A stretch of 51,191 nt of DNA from an uncultured bacterium (lineage in GTDB: Bacteria; Cyanobacteriota; Vampirovibrionia; Gastranaerophilales; Gastranaerophilaceae): the NCBI GenBank assembly GCA_902763805.1, contig CACWTN010000007.1:8124-59314 (forward strand). Direction: 5' to 3'. The stretch's first letter is position 1, and every line of letters starts with the position of its first letter. Under the pieces are notes generated by a model. It was not told the DNA's origin, did no database searches, and saw nothing but the letters and a program-made list of their open reading frames with translations. Shown here piece after piece: positions 17,100 through 25,332 of the stretch. Position numbers and translations under genes: made by a program.

Positions 17100-18818
17100 A
17101 TGTCAGTAGGACAATTCGTATTCATGTTACACAGCCACCTGCCATATTACAGAAAAGCAGGAATGTGGCCATTCGGAGAAGAAAACCTTTACGAATGTAT
17201 GGCTGAAACATACGTACCACTTTTAAATGCAATCTCCGAATTGTATGATGAAGGAATAAAAGCGAAATTAACGGTTGGTATCACACCTATTCTTGCGGAA
17301 CAGCTTAATGATGAGCACTTACAAAACGGTTTCGTAAAATATATTGATGCTCAGATTACAGCAGTTTCAAAGGATTTGGAAAGATATCCCGATCCGAAGG
17401 TTGCTCACTCACAGCACCTTAAATATTTGGCAAAATACTATTTTGATTTATGGAATAAGTTAAGAGATGATTTCGTAAATAAATACGAAAAAAATCTTAT
17501 CAAATACTTTAAAAAATACCAGGACTTAGGTTGTATTGAAATCACAACATCAGGTGCAACTCACGGTTTTTCACCGCTTCTTGCAACTGACAGCAACCTG
17601 AACGCTCAATTCAAAATCGGTCAGGATACAACCGAAAGACTGTTCGGCAAGAAGGCAATGGGAGCTTGGTTACCTGAATGTGCATACAGACAGGGTTACG
17701 AATACATTGGAAAAGACGGTAAAAAACACTGGAGACCGGCTATTGAAGTTACTCTTCAAAACAACGACATTCATTACTTCTTTACTGAATCTCACGTTAT
17801 TGAAGGCGGAAACTCTATCGGTAACAGACGTGTAATCGGTGTTTACGGTAATATCGAATACATTCCGCTTCCTGAAAGACCTGCAACAGGATATGACACA
17901 TATTCTGCTTACTGGTTACCGGATGCACAGGTTGCAGTAATGGGAAGAAATGACAGAGCAGGTTATCAGGTTTGGTCAGCTGCTGACGGATATCCCGGAG
18001 ACGGCTGCTTCAGAGAATTCCACAAACGTGATGACAAGTCAGGTATGCATTACTGGAGAATTACATCACCTACAACCGATTTAGGTGACAAAATGCTTTA
18101 TGATCCTGTATTAGCATTCAACAAAATTAATGAAAACTCAGACCACTATACAACTTTGATTTACCACTTATTAAATGATTACAAAAAAGCAAACAACAAA
18201 GAAGGTCTTGTAATGGTATCATTTGATACGGAATTATTCGGACACTGGTGGTTTGAAGGTGTTGAATTCATTAAACAGGTTATCAAGAAATTCAATACAT
18301 ACCTTCCTGAAGTTGAAAGAATGACAGCCGGCGAATACGTAACTAAGTATCCTCCGAAAGAAGCTATTCAAATTCCTGAATCTTCATGGGGTCAGGGCGG
18401 ACACTTCTATGTATGGCAAAACCACTTAACAGAATGGATGTGGCCTATTATTCACTCTTGTGAAAAACGTATGTGTGAAATTGTTGACGCTCACGCTGAA
18501 ATTCCGGAAGACAAGCTTCTCCACAGAGCTCTTAACCAGCTTGCAAGAGAAAACTTACTGCTTCAATCTTCAGACTGGCCATTCCTGATTACAACTTGGC
18601 AGGCTAAAGATTATGCAACTGACAGATTCAACGAACACGTTGACAGATTCAGCACTATCGCTGATATGATTGAAAGCGGTAACATTGACGATGCTAAACT
18701 TAAAGAGATTGAAAGCATTGATAACTGCTTCCCTGTAATTGATTACAGAGTATATCAGTCAATTACGGAAGGCATTATACCGCAGCAGGAGAAAAAATTA
18801 GCTCCGCTTTATACATAA
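17100..18818 (+). CDS. GH57 1,4-alpha-glucan branching enzyme
   Basis: Transfers a glucan segment to make alpha-1,6 branches in glycogen-like polymer in the cytoplasm. 572 residues, starting at the ATG at 17100, which has GGAGG 5 bases upstream; in-frame sequence further upstream (from 17064) is not needed. Motifs are MLHSHLPYYRK at the N-terminus (the catalytic-barrel HxH region), GAWLPECAY with the nucleophile Glu193, and SFDTELFGHWWFEG with the acid Asp376. The C-terminal helical region ends LLLQSSDWPFLITTWQAKDY, the signature of the branching-enzyme (DUF1957) subfamily. Paired with the GT35-like gene it suggests a glucan store. No glgA or glgC gene is in the window. Confidence 0.9.
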   Translation: MSVGQFVFMLHSHLPYYRKAGMWPFGEENLYECMAETYVPLLNAISELYDEGIKAKLTVGITPILAEQLNDEHLQNGFVKYIDAQITAVSKDLERYPDPKVAHSQHLKYLAKYYFDLWNKLRDDFVNKYEKNLIKYFKKYQDLGCIEITTSGATHGFSPLLATDSNLNAQFKIGQDTTERLFGKKAMGAWLPECAYRQGYEYIGKDGKKHWRPAIEVTLQNNDIHYFFTESHVIEGGNSIGNRRVIGVYGNIEYIPLPERPATGYDTYSAYWLPDAQVAVMGRNDRAGYQVWSAADGYPGDGCFREFHKRDDKSGMHYWRITSPTTDLGDKMLYDPVLAFNKINENSDHYTTLIYHLLNDYKKANNKEGLVMVSFDTELFGHWWFEGVEFIKQVIKKFNTYLPEVERMTAGEYVTKYPPKEAIQIPESSWGQGGHFYVWQNHLTEWMWPIIHSCEKRMCEIVDAHAEIPEDKLLHRALNQLARENLLLQSSDWPFLITTWQAKDYATDRFNEHVDRFSTIADMIESGNIDDAKLKEIESIDNCFPVIDYRVYQSITEGIIPQQEKKLAPLYT

Positions 18819-18832
18819 TATAAGCTTAAGTA

Positions 18833-19099
18833 TTAATAAAAAGAAGCTTGCGGTTTAACCAGCAAGCTTCTTTTTATTTGCAAATAATATCTTTCACCAT
18901 CCTTATGACATACATAATAAGAATCAAGCCCTACATCAAGATGATAAAAAGTTGTATCTTCAAGTTTTTTGGCAATGTCATCTAACTTATCGGCAACCTT
19001 TTTAGGCATAGTTGATATATAATGCTGTGAGCCCTTTTTGAATCTTAATGCATAGAATGCCGGCTTAGTATTGTAATTTTGAATACTGTTAACCTTCAT
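18833..19099 (-). CDS. Small hypothetical protein with lineage-type N-terminus (88 aa)
   Basis: Not recognised. The ATG at 19099 is chosen because it gives the N-terminus MKVNSIQNYNTKPAFYALRF, which resembles the Asn-rich segment plus aromatic motif found on other proteins of this window. The frame extends 10 codons further upstream, as far as the preceding stop codon. The body is Lys/Asp-rich with a Tyr-rich C-terminal half (YHLDVGLDSYYVCHKDGERY). No membrane segment. The last 14 codons are also the stem of a bidirectional terminator. It lies 29 bp downstream of the two 5'-nucleotidase genes and is probably co-transcribed with them. Confidence 0.65.
   Translation of the reverse strand: MKVNSIQNYNTKPAFYALRFKKGSQHYISTMPKKVADKLDDIAKKLEDTTFYHLDVGLDSYYVCHKDGERYYLQIKRSLLVKPQASFY
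18838..18875. terminator. Bidirectional terminator, overlapping a coding end
   Basis: A perfect 14-bp stem, AAAAAGAAGCTTGC (18838-18851) with GCAAGCTTCTTTTT (18862-18875) and a 10-base loop. It ends the GH57 transcript on the plus strand. On the minus strand it forms the last codons of the convergent 88-residue gene, whose stop codon lies within it at 18833-18835. Confidence 0.85.
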
Positions 19100-19128
19100 T
19101 TCTAAAACCTGCTGTATTATATTATACA

Positions 19129-20709
19129 CTAATCAGCATATTTTATTCTTCCGGTTTGGTTAATCACAATTGGTTTATTAAGATGCTTAATGTACTCACA
19201 GGTTAAGAATGCTTTATTAAACGGGAACTCTTCACATTTATCCTTTGGAGATAATATCTCATAATCAGCGCCCCAGGACATTATAAACGAATCTGCAACA
19301 ACTTTATACGTTTTATCTTCTCTCGGGTTATCAATGTCTATCGGATGTTCTGCTCCGTTTTTATCAACAAAATTCATTCCGACGAGTTTTTTTGTTACAG
19401 GATTAACCGTATAATTCAAGCCTGAAACAGCAAGAAGTCCGGGCTTGTTACCAATTGAGTTGTATGACACCTCAACAGACTTTTTAAACGCTTTAACCAG
19501 AGTTGCTTCGGAAACATCTGCAACAGAAATATTATCCGCAAAAGGAGCAATCTCTTTTATATCGCTTGAATCAATGTTTCCCTTTTTAAAATAATTTCTT
19601 GTTGCGGCATTATTCCAAATACCTATATCCGCACCCATTTCATTTTTCATTGCATCACACATAAAGTTAGCGTGCGGATTCTCCTCAAGCAAAGAGTTAG
19701 GCGCAGGCGGTGCGTATTCAATATAACCTACAGGTTCAGGCTTGCCCAAAATCTCATTAAACATATATTGGTGTACAAGGTTTCTGTGATAAAGTCCGCT
19801 TTCGCCGAGATTATTCTGCGCCTTTGTAATAACACCATCTTTTGAGAAGGTTAAATTAAGCTCTCCAAAGTGCTTGCCGTCTTTTCCTGCCTCGGTTATA
19901 ATTACAGGTTCGCCTGTTTTTGAATACACAAGGTTCTCGCCTTCCTCTATTCCCTTGAGCAGTTCGTGTGTATGTCCGCCTATTATTACATCAATTCCGT
20001 CCGTCTTCTTCGCAACTTCTTTATCTCTTTCTAATCCCAAATGAGATAATAGAATTATTTTGTTTATTCCCTGTTTTTTCAGTTCGTTTATTTCATGCTG
20101 AATAAGTTTTGTCGTTGTGTCCAAATCGTGAGCAGTACAGTCCTTGTGATAATCAGGATGCGTTGCTCTTTGGGTTAAGTCAACAGGAGTTGTTCCTATT
20201 AAACCGACTTTTTCACCTTTAATATCAACTATTGCAGAAGGTCTTACAAAATCCCTTATATTTGCTTTATTGTAATTTTCTATTTCTTGCTTATCCTGAG
20301 TTTCCAAAGGTTTTTGCTGAATATTAATCGCAAGGATTTCACCGTTAAACTTGGAAGCTGTTTCTTTCAAATCTGCCTGCTGAGTATCCATTTCGTGATT
20401 ACCGAGCGCCGTTGCTCTGACTGAGGCAAGATTTAAAAATTTAGCTGTTGCGTCATGCACGGGTCTGTTTTTTTCATCGCCAATATCGTTATCGCCGCCG
20501 GATAAAATAATATCGCCTTTTATTCCCGAAAGAATTCGCATCATATTGTTTGTCTGACCATGCAAATCGTTAACGTATCCTATTTTTATCTCAAAAGTAT
20601 CTTTGTCGGGAGTACGTTCAAGTTTATCCGCCCCCCTGAACAATGTATTTGAAATCGGGGATTTTTTATTATGTATATTATTTGTGATAGTAATGCCTTG
20701 GATGTTCAT
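19129..20709 (-). CDS. UshA-like 5'-nucleotidase/metallophosphatase, copy 2
   Basis: 526 residues. The metallophosphatase domain has the full metal-site series: YVNDLHGQ, GGDNDIGD, ALGNHEMD, LLSHLGL and GGHTHE. The C-terminal 5'-nucleotidase domain follows, with the GLLAVSGLNYTVNP region. UshA-family enzymes hydrolyse nucleotides or UDP-sugars, usually in the periplasm. Here there is no signal peptide; instead the first 30 residues are Asn/Ser-rich and end LFRGADK. It lies 6 bp downstream of a closely similar gene and is clearly its tandem duplicate. Either the protein is cytoplasmic, or the N-terminus is an unrecognised export or targeting signal. Confidence 0.88.
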   Translation of the reverse strand: MNIQGITITNNIHNKKSPISNTLFRGADKLERTPDKDTFEIKIGYVNDLHGQTNNMMRILSGIKGDIILSGGDNDIGDEKNRPVHDATAKFLNLASVRATALGNHEMDTQQADLKETASKFNGEILAINIQQKPLETQDKQEIENYNKANIRDFVRPSAIVDIKGEKVGLIGTTPVDLTQRATHPDYHKDCTAHDLDTTTKLIQHEINELKKQGINKIILLSHLGLERDKEVAKKTDGIDVIIGGHTHELLKGIEEGENLVYSKTGEPVIITEAGKDGKHFGELNLTFSKDGVITKAQNNLGESGLYHRNLVHQYMFNEILGKPEPVGYIEYAPPAPNSLLEENPHANFMCDAMKNEMGADIGIWNNAATRNYFKKGNIDSSDIKEIAPFADNISVADVSEATLVKAFKKSVEVSYNSIGNKPGLLAVSGLNYTVNPVTKKLVGMNFVDKNGAEHPIDIDNPREDKTYKVVADSFIMSWGADYEILSPKDKCEEFPFNKAFLTCEYIKHLNKPIVINQTGRIKYAD

Positions 20710-20715
20710 ATTGTC

Positions 20716-22311
20716 CTACTTTTTGTCGGTAAATTTTATTCTTCCGAGCTGATTGATAACTATGGGTTCATTTTTACGTTTTATATAATCACAGACCATA
20801 ACGTCTTTATCATAATTATACTTTTTGAGATAATCTTCTTCCTTTGCAAGAATATTGAAATCTGCTCCGGCAGACATCAGAAACTCGTCTGTTACAACTT
20901 TGTATTTCTTTGTTTCGCTTGGATTATTTATATCAATTTTGTGGGTTTTGCCTTTTTTATCTATAAAATTGAGTTCTTCAAGCGTTCCGTTTTTCGGATT
21001 AACAGTATAGTTTAATCCTGCAACTGCAAATAAACCCGGCTTGCGGCTGCTTGATGAATAAGTATCTTTTATTGCTTTCTTAAATAAATCAACAATAACA
21101 TTTTCAGGAACTTCCGCTACCGCAACGAAATCCAAAAACGGAGAAATGTCTTTGATGTCACGTGAATCTATTTCACCTTCGTGGAAAAAGTTTCTTACAC
21201 CGCAGTTGTGCCAGATAGCGATATCCGAATCCGTTTCAGCTTTCATAACATCACAGACAAAGTTTGCATGCGGATTTTCTTCTGTTAATGACTTTGGAGG
21301 AGGCGGTGCAGACTTTATATACCCGATTTTTTCAGGTTTTCCCAGCACTTCATTGAAAATATACTTATTAACTATGTTTCTGCGAAACAGCCCCGTTTCA
21401 CCCAAATTATTCTGTGCTTTTGTTATTATACCGTCTTTATCAAAAGTTAAGTTTAATTTACCGAAATAATTACCGTCACGTCCTGCTTCTGTCAAAATTA
21501 CAGGTTCTCCTGATGCAGAATAAAGAAGGTTTTCTCCCTCTTTAATCCCTTCAACCAGTTCGTGAGAATGTCCGCTTATAATAACATCAATTCCGTTTGT
21601 TTTTTCCGCAACCTGTTTGTCTGTCTTTAAACCTAAGTGAGAAAGCAGAACAATTTTATTTATACCCTGTTTTTTAAGATTATCAACTTCTTTTTGGATA
21701 TCTGCAATTGATTCATCAAGCTTATCTACGTGGCAATCTGTGTGATAAGACGGGTGCGTAAGTCTGTCAAGAAGGTCTATCGGAGCCGTACCCAAAAGTC
21801 CGATTTTTTCACCCTTAACGTCCACTATCTTAGAAGCTTTTAAACTATCCAGTAAATCAGCTCTGCCCAATTCTTCAACTTCTTTTGCATCCTGGTTTTT
21901 TACCGAATCTTTTTTCATATTAATTGTCAGAATGTCGCCGTTATAATCTTTTAATGAATCTATCAAATCAGCCTGAGTCGTATCCATTTCGTGATTACCG
22001 AGAGCAGTCGCAGCAACTTTTCCTATGTTTAAAAACTTGAAAGTTGCTTTATGAACAGATTTATTTTTTTCATCGCCGATATCATTATCCCCTGCAGACA
22101 AAATCAAATCGCCTTCAAGCCCCGAAAGAATTCTCATCATGTTGTTTGTCTGACCGTGCGCATCATTAACATACCCTATTGAGATGTCAAACGTATCCTT
22201 TTCAGGAGTTCTTTCTAACGGACTTGTGACATCTTTTTTTGTTGATTGATTATGTACTGCCGGATTTACTGCTTTAAAAGGAATAAATCCGCGAATGATG
22301 TTGATTTTCAT
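20716..22311 (-). CDS. UshA-like 5'-nucleotidase/metallophosphatase, copy 1
   Basis: 531 residues, first gene of the tandem pair. Motifs are YVNDAHGQ, SAGDNDIGD, ALGNHEMD, LLSHLGL and SGHSHE, with FAVAGLNYTVNP in the C-terminal domain, so the metal and substrate sites look intact. The N-terminus begins MKINIIRGFIPFKAVNPAV: no signal peptide, but an FKA motif within 15 residues. Sequence shared with the downstream copy is high from residue about 30 onward (for example ERTPEKDTFDISIGYVND against ERTPDKDTFEIKIGYVND), so the duplication is fairly recent. A TTGGTTTATAAAG promoter-like stretch lies upstream at about 22337-22349. Confidence 0.88.
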   Translation of the reverse strand: MKINIIRGFIPFKAVNPAVHNQSTKKDVTSPLERTPEKDTFDISIGYVNDAHGQTNNMMRILSGLEGDLILSAGDNDIGDEKNKSVHKATFKFLNIGKVAATALGNHEMDTTQADLIDSLKDYNGDILTINMKKDSVKNQDAKEVEELGRADLLDSLKASKIVDVKGEKIGLLGTAPIDLLDRLTHPSYHTDCHVDKLDESIADIQKEVDNLKKQGINKIVLLSHLGLKTDKQVAEKTNGIDVIISGHSHELVEGIKEGENLLYSASGEPVILTEAGRDGNYFGKLNLTFDKDGIITKAQNNLGETGLFRRNIVNKYIFNEVLGKPEKIGYIKSAPPPPKSLTEENPHANFVCDVMKAETDSDIAIWHNCGVRNFFHEGEIDSRDIKDISPFLDFVAVAEVPENVIVDLFKKAIKDTYSSSSRKPGLFAVAGLNYTVNPKNGTLEELNFIDKKGKTHKIDINNPSETKKYKVVTDEFLMSAGADFNILAKEEDYLKKYNYDKDVMVCDYIKRKNEPIVINQLGRIKFTDKK

Positions 22312-22388
22312 GTTTAACCTTCTTCTGCTCTTTATAAACCAACTGAAGAAATATTTTTGCCATATTTTTCAAAATTAGTTACATTTGT

Positions 22389-23000
22389 TTACATAGAGAG
22401 AGCAGCCAGAGCTTTCCTCAAAACTTCCTCTGAGTTTGACTCCTCGGCGACTGTCGGCATAACCTTTTTAATCGCATCTTCTATTTCATCTTTTTCATAT
22501 CCGAGAGATAACAATACCGACTGAGTATCAGATATCGCCTGAGTTTGCGGAACTGATGACGACGACAGCCTTGGAAGCTCTGTTTTAATCAGCTTGTCTT
22601 TCAGCTCCAGTATAATTTTTTGAGCAAGTTTTGGTCCGACCCCTTTGGCACGGGTTAACTCTTTGAAGTTGCCATCTATAACAAGAGAAATTACATCGCA
22701 TGCATCAAACTCGTTAAGCAGAGCTATTGCCATTTTTGCACCGACACCCGATACAGACAAAAGTATCTGGAAAATATCACGGGTTTCTTTGTTAACAAAA
22801 CCGTACAAAGACATCGCATCTTCTCTGTGTGCCAGATAAGAATAAATTTTTTGCGGTTTATCTTCATCAACCGTCAGAGCATTAAAATCCCTGTCTGTGA
22901 TTTCTAATGAATAACCGATACCCGAAACTTCTATAGTAAGATATGTACCTTTAGAGCTCTGCCTCTTGTCTGTGATAAATCCTTTAAAGTAGTCGAACAT
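22389..23000 (-). CDS. ruvA: Holliday junction branch migration protein RuvA
   Basis: Binds four-way DNA junctions as a tetramer and couples them to the RuvB motor. 203 residues from the ATG at 23000, which has GGGGAG 9 bases upstream; a GTG two codons earlier sits too close to that site. The N-terminal OB fold begins MFDYFKGFIT, the helix-hairpin-helix region follows with GVGAKMAIALL and AKGVGPKLAQKIILELK, and the C-terminal UBA-like domain with ALLSLGYEKDEIEDAI-type sequence (here VLLSLGYEKDEI) binds RuvB. Single gene, downstream of tRNA-Ser on the opposite strand. Confidence 0.96.
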   Translation of the reverse strand: MFDYFKGFITDKRQSSKGTYLTIEVSGIGYSLEITDRDFNALTVDEDKPQKIYSYLAHREDAMSLYGFVNKETRDIFQILLSVSGVGAKMAIALLNEFDACDVISLVIDGNFKELTRAKGVGPKLAQKIILELKDKLIKTELPRLSSSSVPQTQAISDTQSVLLSLGYEKDEIEDAIKKVMPTVAEESNSEEVLRKALAALSM

Positions 23001-23122
23001 GTTCACATACTCCCCACAAGAATTATAACATGAATTTTTGTCATGCCTAAAATTCAGAATAAAAATGCTTTACAATAAAATATGTTTACGATAATATGAA
23101 CAAGTAAACCAATCAAATATTC

Positions 23123-23212
23123 GGAGGAATGCCAGAGTGGTTGATTGGAGCGGTCTTGAAAACCGTCGTGCGTGCGAGCGTACCTAGGGTTCGAATCCCT
23201 ATTCCTCCTCCA
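23123..23212 (+). tRNA. tRNA-Ser (anticodon TGA)
   Basis: A 90-base tRNA with encoded CCA. The acceptor stem is GGAGGAA (23123-23129) with TTCCTCC (23202-23208). The anticodon stem GCGGT/ACCGT closes a CTTGAAA loop with anticodon TGA. A long variable arm (CGTGCGTGCGAGCGTAC region) and the T arm TAGGG-TTCGAAT-CCCTA complete the class II fold. It decodes UCN serine codons. The discriminator reads T (23209), whereas bacterial tRNA-Ser usually has G. Confidence 0.93.
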
Positions 23213-23310
23213 TTTAAAAGTCTTATTTTTTGATTTTTATTACTTTCCACGGAAAACGTGACGTTTAGTCACCTTTTCCTGCTCGCCAACGGAGTCCTTC
23301 TATTCCTCCT
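23199..23310. repeat. 11-bp direct repeat, att-like scar at tRNA-Ser
   Basis: CTATTCCTCCT occurs at the tRNA 3' end (23199-23209) and again at 23300-23310. A duplicated tRNA 3' end is the classic mark left by a tyrosine-recombinase element. The 90 bp between the copies hold no gene, and the integrase remnant lies outside them. Confidence 0.5.
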
Positions 23311-23349
23311 AATAAAAACGAGCAAACATATGTTTGACTCGTTTTTATT
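23311..23349. terminator. Bidirectional terminator-like hairpin
   Basis: A 12-bp stem, AATAAAAACGAG (23311-23322) with CTCGTTTTTATT (23338-23349), encloses a further palindrome CAAACATATGTTTG (23323-23336). T-rich flanks exist on both strands. It starts directly after the second att-like repeat and could end the tRNA-Ser transcript. Confidence 0.6.
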
Positions 23350-23404
23350 TTGGATATAAAGGTGTATTTTTTTGAGCAGTTTGCCTTGAAGAAAATAAGC
23401 GTGC

Positions 23405-23490
23405 CGTCACCCTGAATTTATTTCAGGGTCTTGCCGGAATGTAGTAAACACGCCAAATTGGTAAGATGCTGAAACAAGTTCAGCATGACA
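23405..23490. repeat. REP-like palindromic element
   Basis: Two hairpins face each other: CCCTGAATTTATTTCAGGG (23410-23428) and GATGCTGAAACAAGTTCAGCAT region (about 23465-23487), flanked by GTCA and TGAC. Elements of this type (CCTGAA...TTCAGG with GTCAT ends) are widespread dispersed intergenic repeats in bacteria. Only one copy is in the window. Confidence 0.5.
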
Positions 23491-23645
23491 AAATCGGTCG
23501 GAAGTTCTGTGAAAAAGAAAAATCAAACTGGACGAAAAGTGACTTTTTCTACTCTTTTTGTTTCGCATTGAATTTGCATAATCGCCAAAATGGCTATTGT
23601 ATTTACACTACAACCATTCCGAAAAGTCACTTTTGAAAATTATTG

Positions 23646-23662
23646 TTGGGTTGAAAACCCAA
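23646..23662. repeat. Short hairpin repeat at the integrase break point
   Basis: TTGGGTT (23646-23652), GAA, AACCCAA (23656-23662), followed by CCTACTAG. The integrase-like reading frame begins immediately after it, so this repeat marks where the gene was broken. Two nearly matching AAAAGTGAC/AAAAGTCAC stretches lie upstream (near 23533 and 23620). Confidence 0.4.
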
Positions 23663-23670
23663 CCTACTAG

Positions 23671-23856
23671 CTTTTAGCAAACGGTGCCCCGATGAAATAT
23701 GTTCAACACCAACTCGGACATTCATCAATAACAATGACAATGGATTTATACACACACTTATTGCCGGAAGTTAATGACAAATGCGTAAACTTGTTGAATA
23801 GCATTGTAAATCAAACCATTGAGTCACAAGAAGAAGTTAGAAGATTCGGAACATAG
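23671..23856 (+). pseudogene. Tyrosine recombinase (integrase) C-terminal remnant
   Basis: Sixty-one codons open in one frame, from just after a TAG at 23668-23670 to the TAG at 23854-23856. They read LLANGAPMKYVQHQLGHSSI, then TMTMDLYTHLLPE and a polar tail. This is the end of a phage-type integrase: the LGHSS histidine block and the catalytic Tyr in D-L-Y-T-H are present. The arm, core-binding and most of the catalytic domain, including the Arg and first His of R-H-R-Y, are missing. The break falls where family members have HTHASLLLANG. It lies downstream of tRNA-Ser, the usual target of such elements, so it is a decayed integrated element. Confidence 0.8.
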
Positions 23857-23910
23857 GTTAATACAAGTTGTATCTTAATTAAATGTGTAGCAATTGTTTT
23901 ATTATATTTT

Positions 23911-24177
23911 TTACCCTAAATGATTTTTAATTTCTTGAAATACCCATGGTACTATTTTATTATCGATTAAAAAACCCTCTGTATATAAATCTCGATTATA
24001 TTGGTCTTTGACTTGTAATTTAATACCACCTTGTTCAGGAATTTGCGAATTTTTAAATTCTATACGATAACTTATATTATCAGTAGAATTATCAAGAATA
24101 ATAATTGCAAATTCTGATTTTTCCATTAATTCTTTAGATAATAATGTGTATTCAGGCATATAACACTCGTCTATCAT
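23911..24177 (-). CDS. Hypothetical protein in the integration scar (88 aa)
   Basis: Not recognised. 88 residues, acidic N-terminal half, with beta-strand-like alternation (FAIIILDNSTDNISYRIEF, KLQVKDQYNRDLYT) and a helical end; no membrane segment. AAAGGTAGG stands just upstream of the ATG, which supports translation. It sits between the integrase remnant and initiator tRNA and is probably cargo left by the mobile element. The interval 24178-24324 upstream is AT-rich with no gene. Confidence 0.55.
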   Translation of the reverse strand: MIDECYMPEYTLLSKELMEKSEFAIIILDNSTDNISYRIEFKNSQIPEQGGIKLQVKDQYNRDLYTEGFLIDNKIVPWVFQEIKNHLG

Positions 24178-24324
24178 ATTCCTACCTTTCTATTGTTTTC
24201 TAAACTAACAATATGATTATATATAAAACTCTTGGATATCTTAGAAAAATAAACAAAAAATTAATGTTTAAGGATGTTAGAAAAATAAAAATGCAACTTT
24301 TTTGCAACTTTTGCTCATTTTAGC

Positions 24325-24362
24325 ATAAAAAAAAAAGACTTTCAGAAATTTCTAAAAGCCTT
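24325..24362 (-). terminator. Terminator downstream of tRNA-fMet
   Basis: An imperfect stem, AGACTTTCAGAAA with TTTCTAAAAGCCT, is followed on the minus strand by a run of ten T residues. It lies about 10 bp beyond the tRNA 3' end. Confidence 0.7.
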
Positions 24363-24371
24363 TATTTTAAT

Positions 24372-24448
<77 letters not shown>

Positions 24449-24568
24449 TTATTTGTATCTCTGATACCTGAACGCTATCAACACTCTTATTATTGAACGC
24501 TAAAAATGAAAAATCAAGGGGTAAATATATTTTTACACCTAGTTTGACCATAATATTTGGTTTTTGTA

Positions 24569-25303
24569 TCAAATAAGTTCATCCAGCTTACAGACCGAAA
24601 CCTGTCTGAACTGGCTTCTTAAAAAATCTCCTGTTTTGCCTTCTCTGCGCGTTCTTTTATATGTAAAAGTTCCGTCACTGTAATACTCTTTTTTATACGT
24701 ATTATATTCTATAGAATTTTCTTTTACATCTATCTCAGGTTTCTTTCTTCCTGTTATCTGTTTATCTGCAAGGCTGTTTGAAATATAAACGGTATCATTT
24801 TTTGTTGAACAAAACATTGAATATTTACCGAAGTAATGCACATTTTTTCTTGCACCGAAAATTGTATACGGGATACTTATATCGTCAAAAAATTTAGTAA
24901 TTTTGTTTAAGTGTACATAATTGTCTTTTTTAAGAGGATTCAGATGAAAACCGCCAAGGATTACGGCGTGAAGGTTTTCACTGTCTAAATTAACCCCCTC
25001 CAGCAATCTCCGTTTCACATTCTCTATATTAAAACCTTTTTGCTTAGTCTTTTTTGCTTCTCCGTGTTTAAATATTGCAAAATGTCCCAGTTTAACTTTT
25101 CCGCCGTCAATAAGCGCGACAGTGATACAGTCCATAACCCCGGTCGTAAAAAGATTTTTACCCGTTTTCATCGTATCAGCAGTCCAGGGCCAGCCAACTT
25201 CATGCTTTTTGGGGTTAAGATGGGCGGTCATATCTTTAAATGTTTTATAATCAACAAATTTTATTTTTGACTGAAATGATATGTTATTATTTTCGATTTT
25301 CAT
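24569..25303 (-). CDS. CheD-like putative Cys deamidase with FQS-type N-terminus
   Basis: 244 residues, not an annotated family that I can name with certainty. The segment TTGVMDCITVALIDGGK aligns by eye with the CheD active site pattern (T-x-G-L-G-S-C-V-A-V-x-L-Y-D), giving Cys59 and Thr53. LGHFAI, 15 residues on, supplies His74, close to the 17-residue Cys-His spacing of Thermotoga CheD. HAVILGGF and, later, FGKYSMFCSTKNDTVYIS resemble the GGA and G-R-x-x-F...TGxVxV strands of CheD. CheD deamidates glutamines of chemoreceptors, but no chemotaxis gene is nearby. The N-terminus, MKIENNNISFQSKIKF, carries the recurrent window motif; the C-terminus is Lys/Arg/Tyr-rich and extra to CheD. A deamidase or fold-only relative is the best guess. 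Confidence 0.6.
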   Translation of the reverse strand: MKIENNNISFQSKIKFVDYKTFKDMTAHLNPKKHEVGWPWTADTMKTGKNLFTTGVMDCITVALIDGGKVKLGHFAIFKHGEAKKTKQKGFNIENVKRRLLEGVNLDSENLHAVILGGFHLNPLKKDNYVHLNKITKFFDDISIPYTIFGARKNVHYFGKYSMFCSTKNDTVYISNSLADKQITGRKKPEIDVKENSIEYNTYKKEYYSDGTFTYKRTRREGKTGDFLRSQFRQVSVCKLDELI

Positions 25304-25332
25304 AGGGATAAATATTTACAAACGTTCCCATT

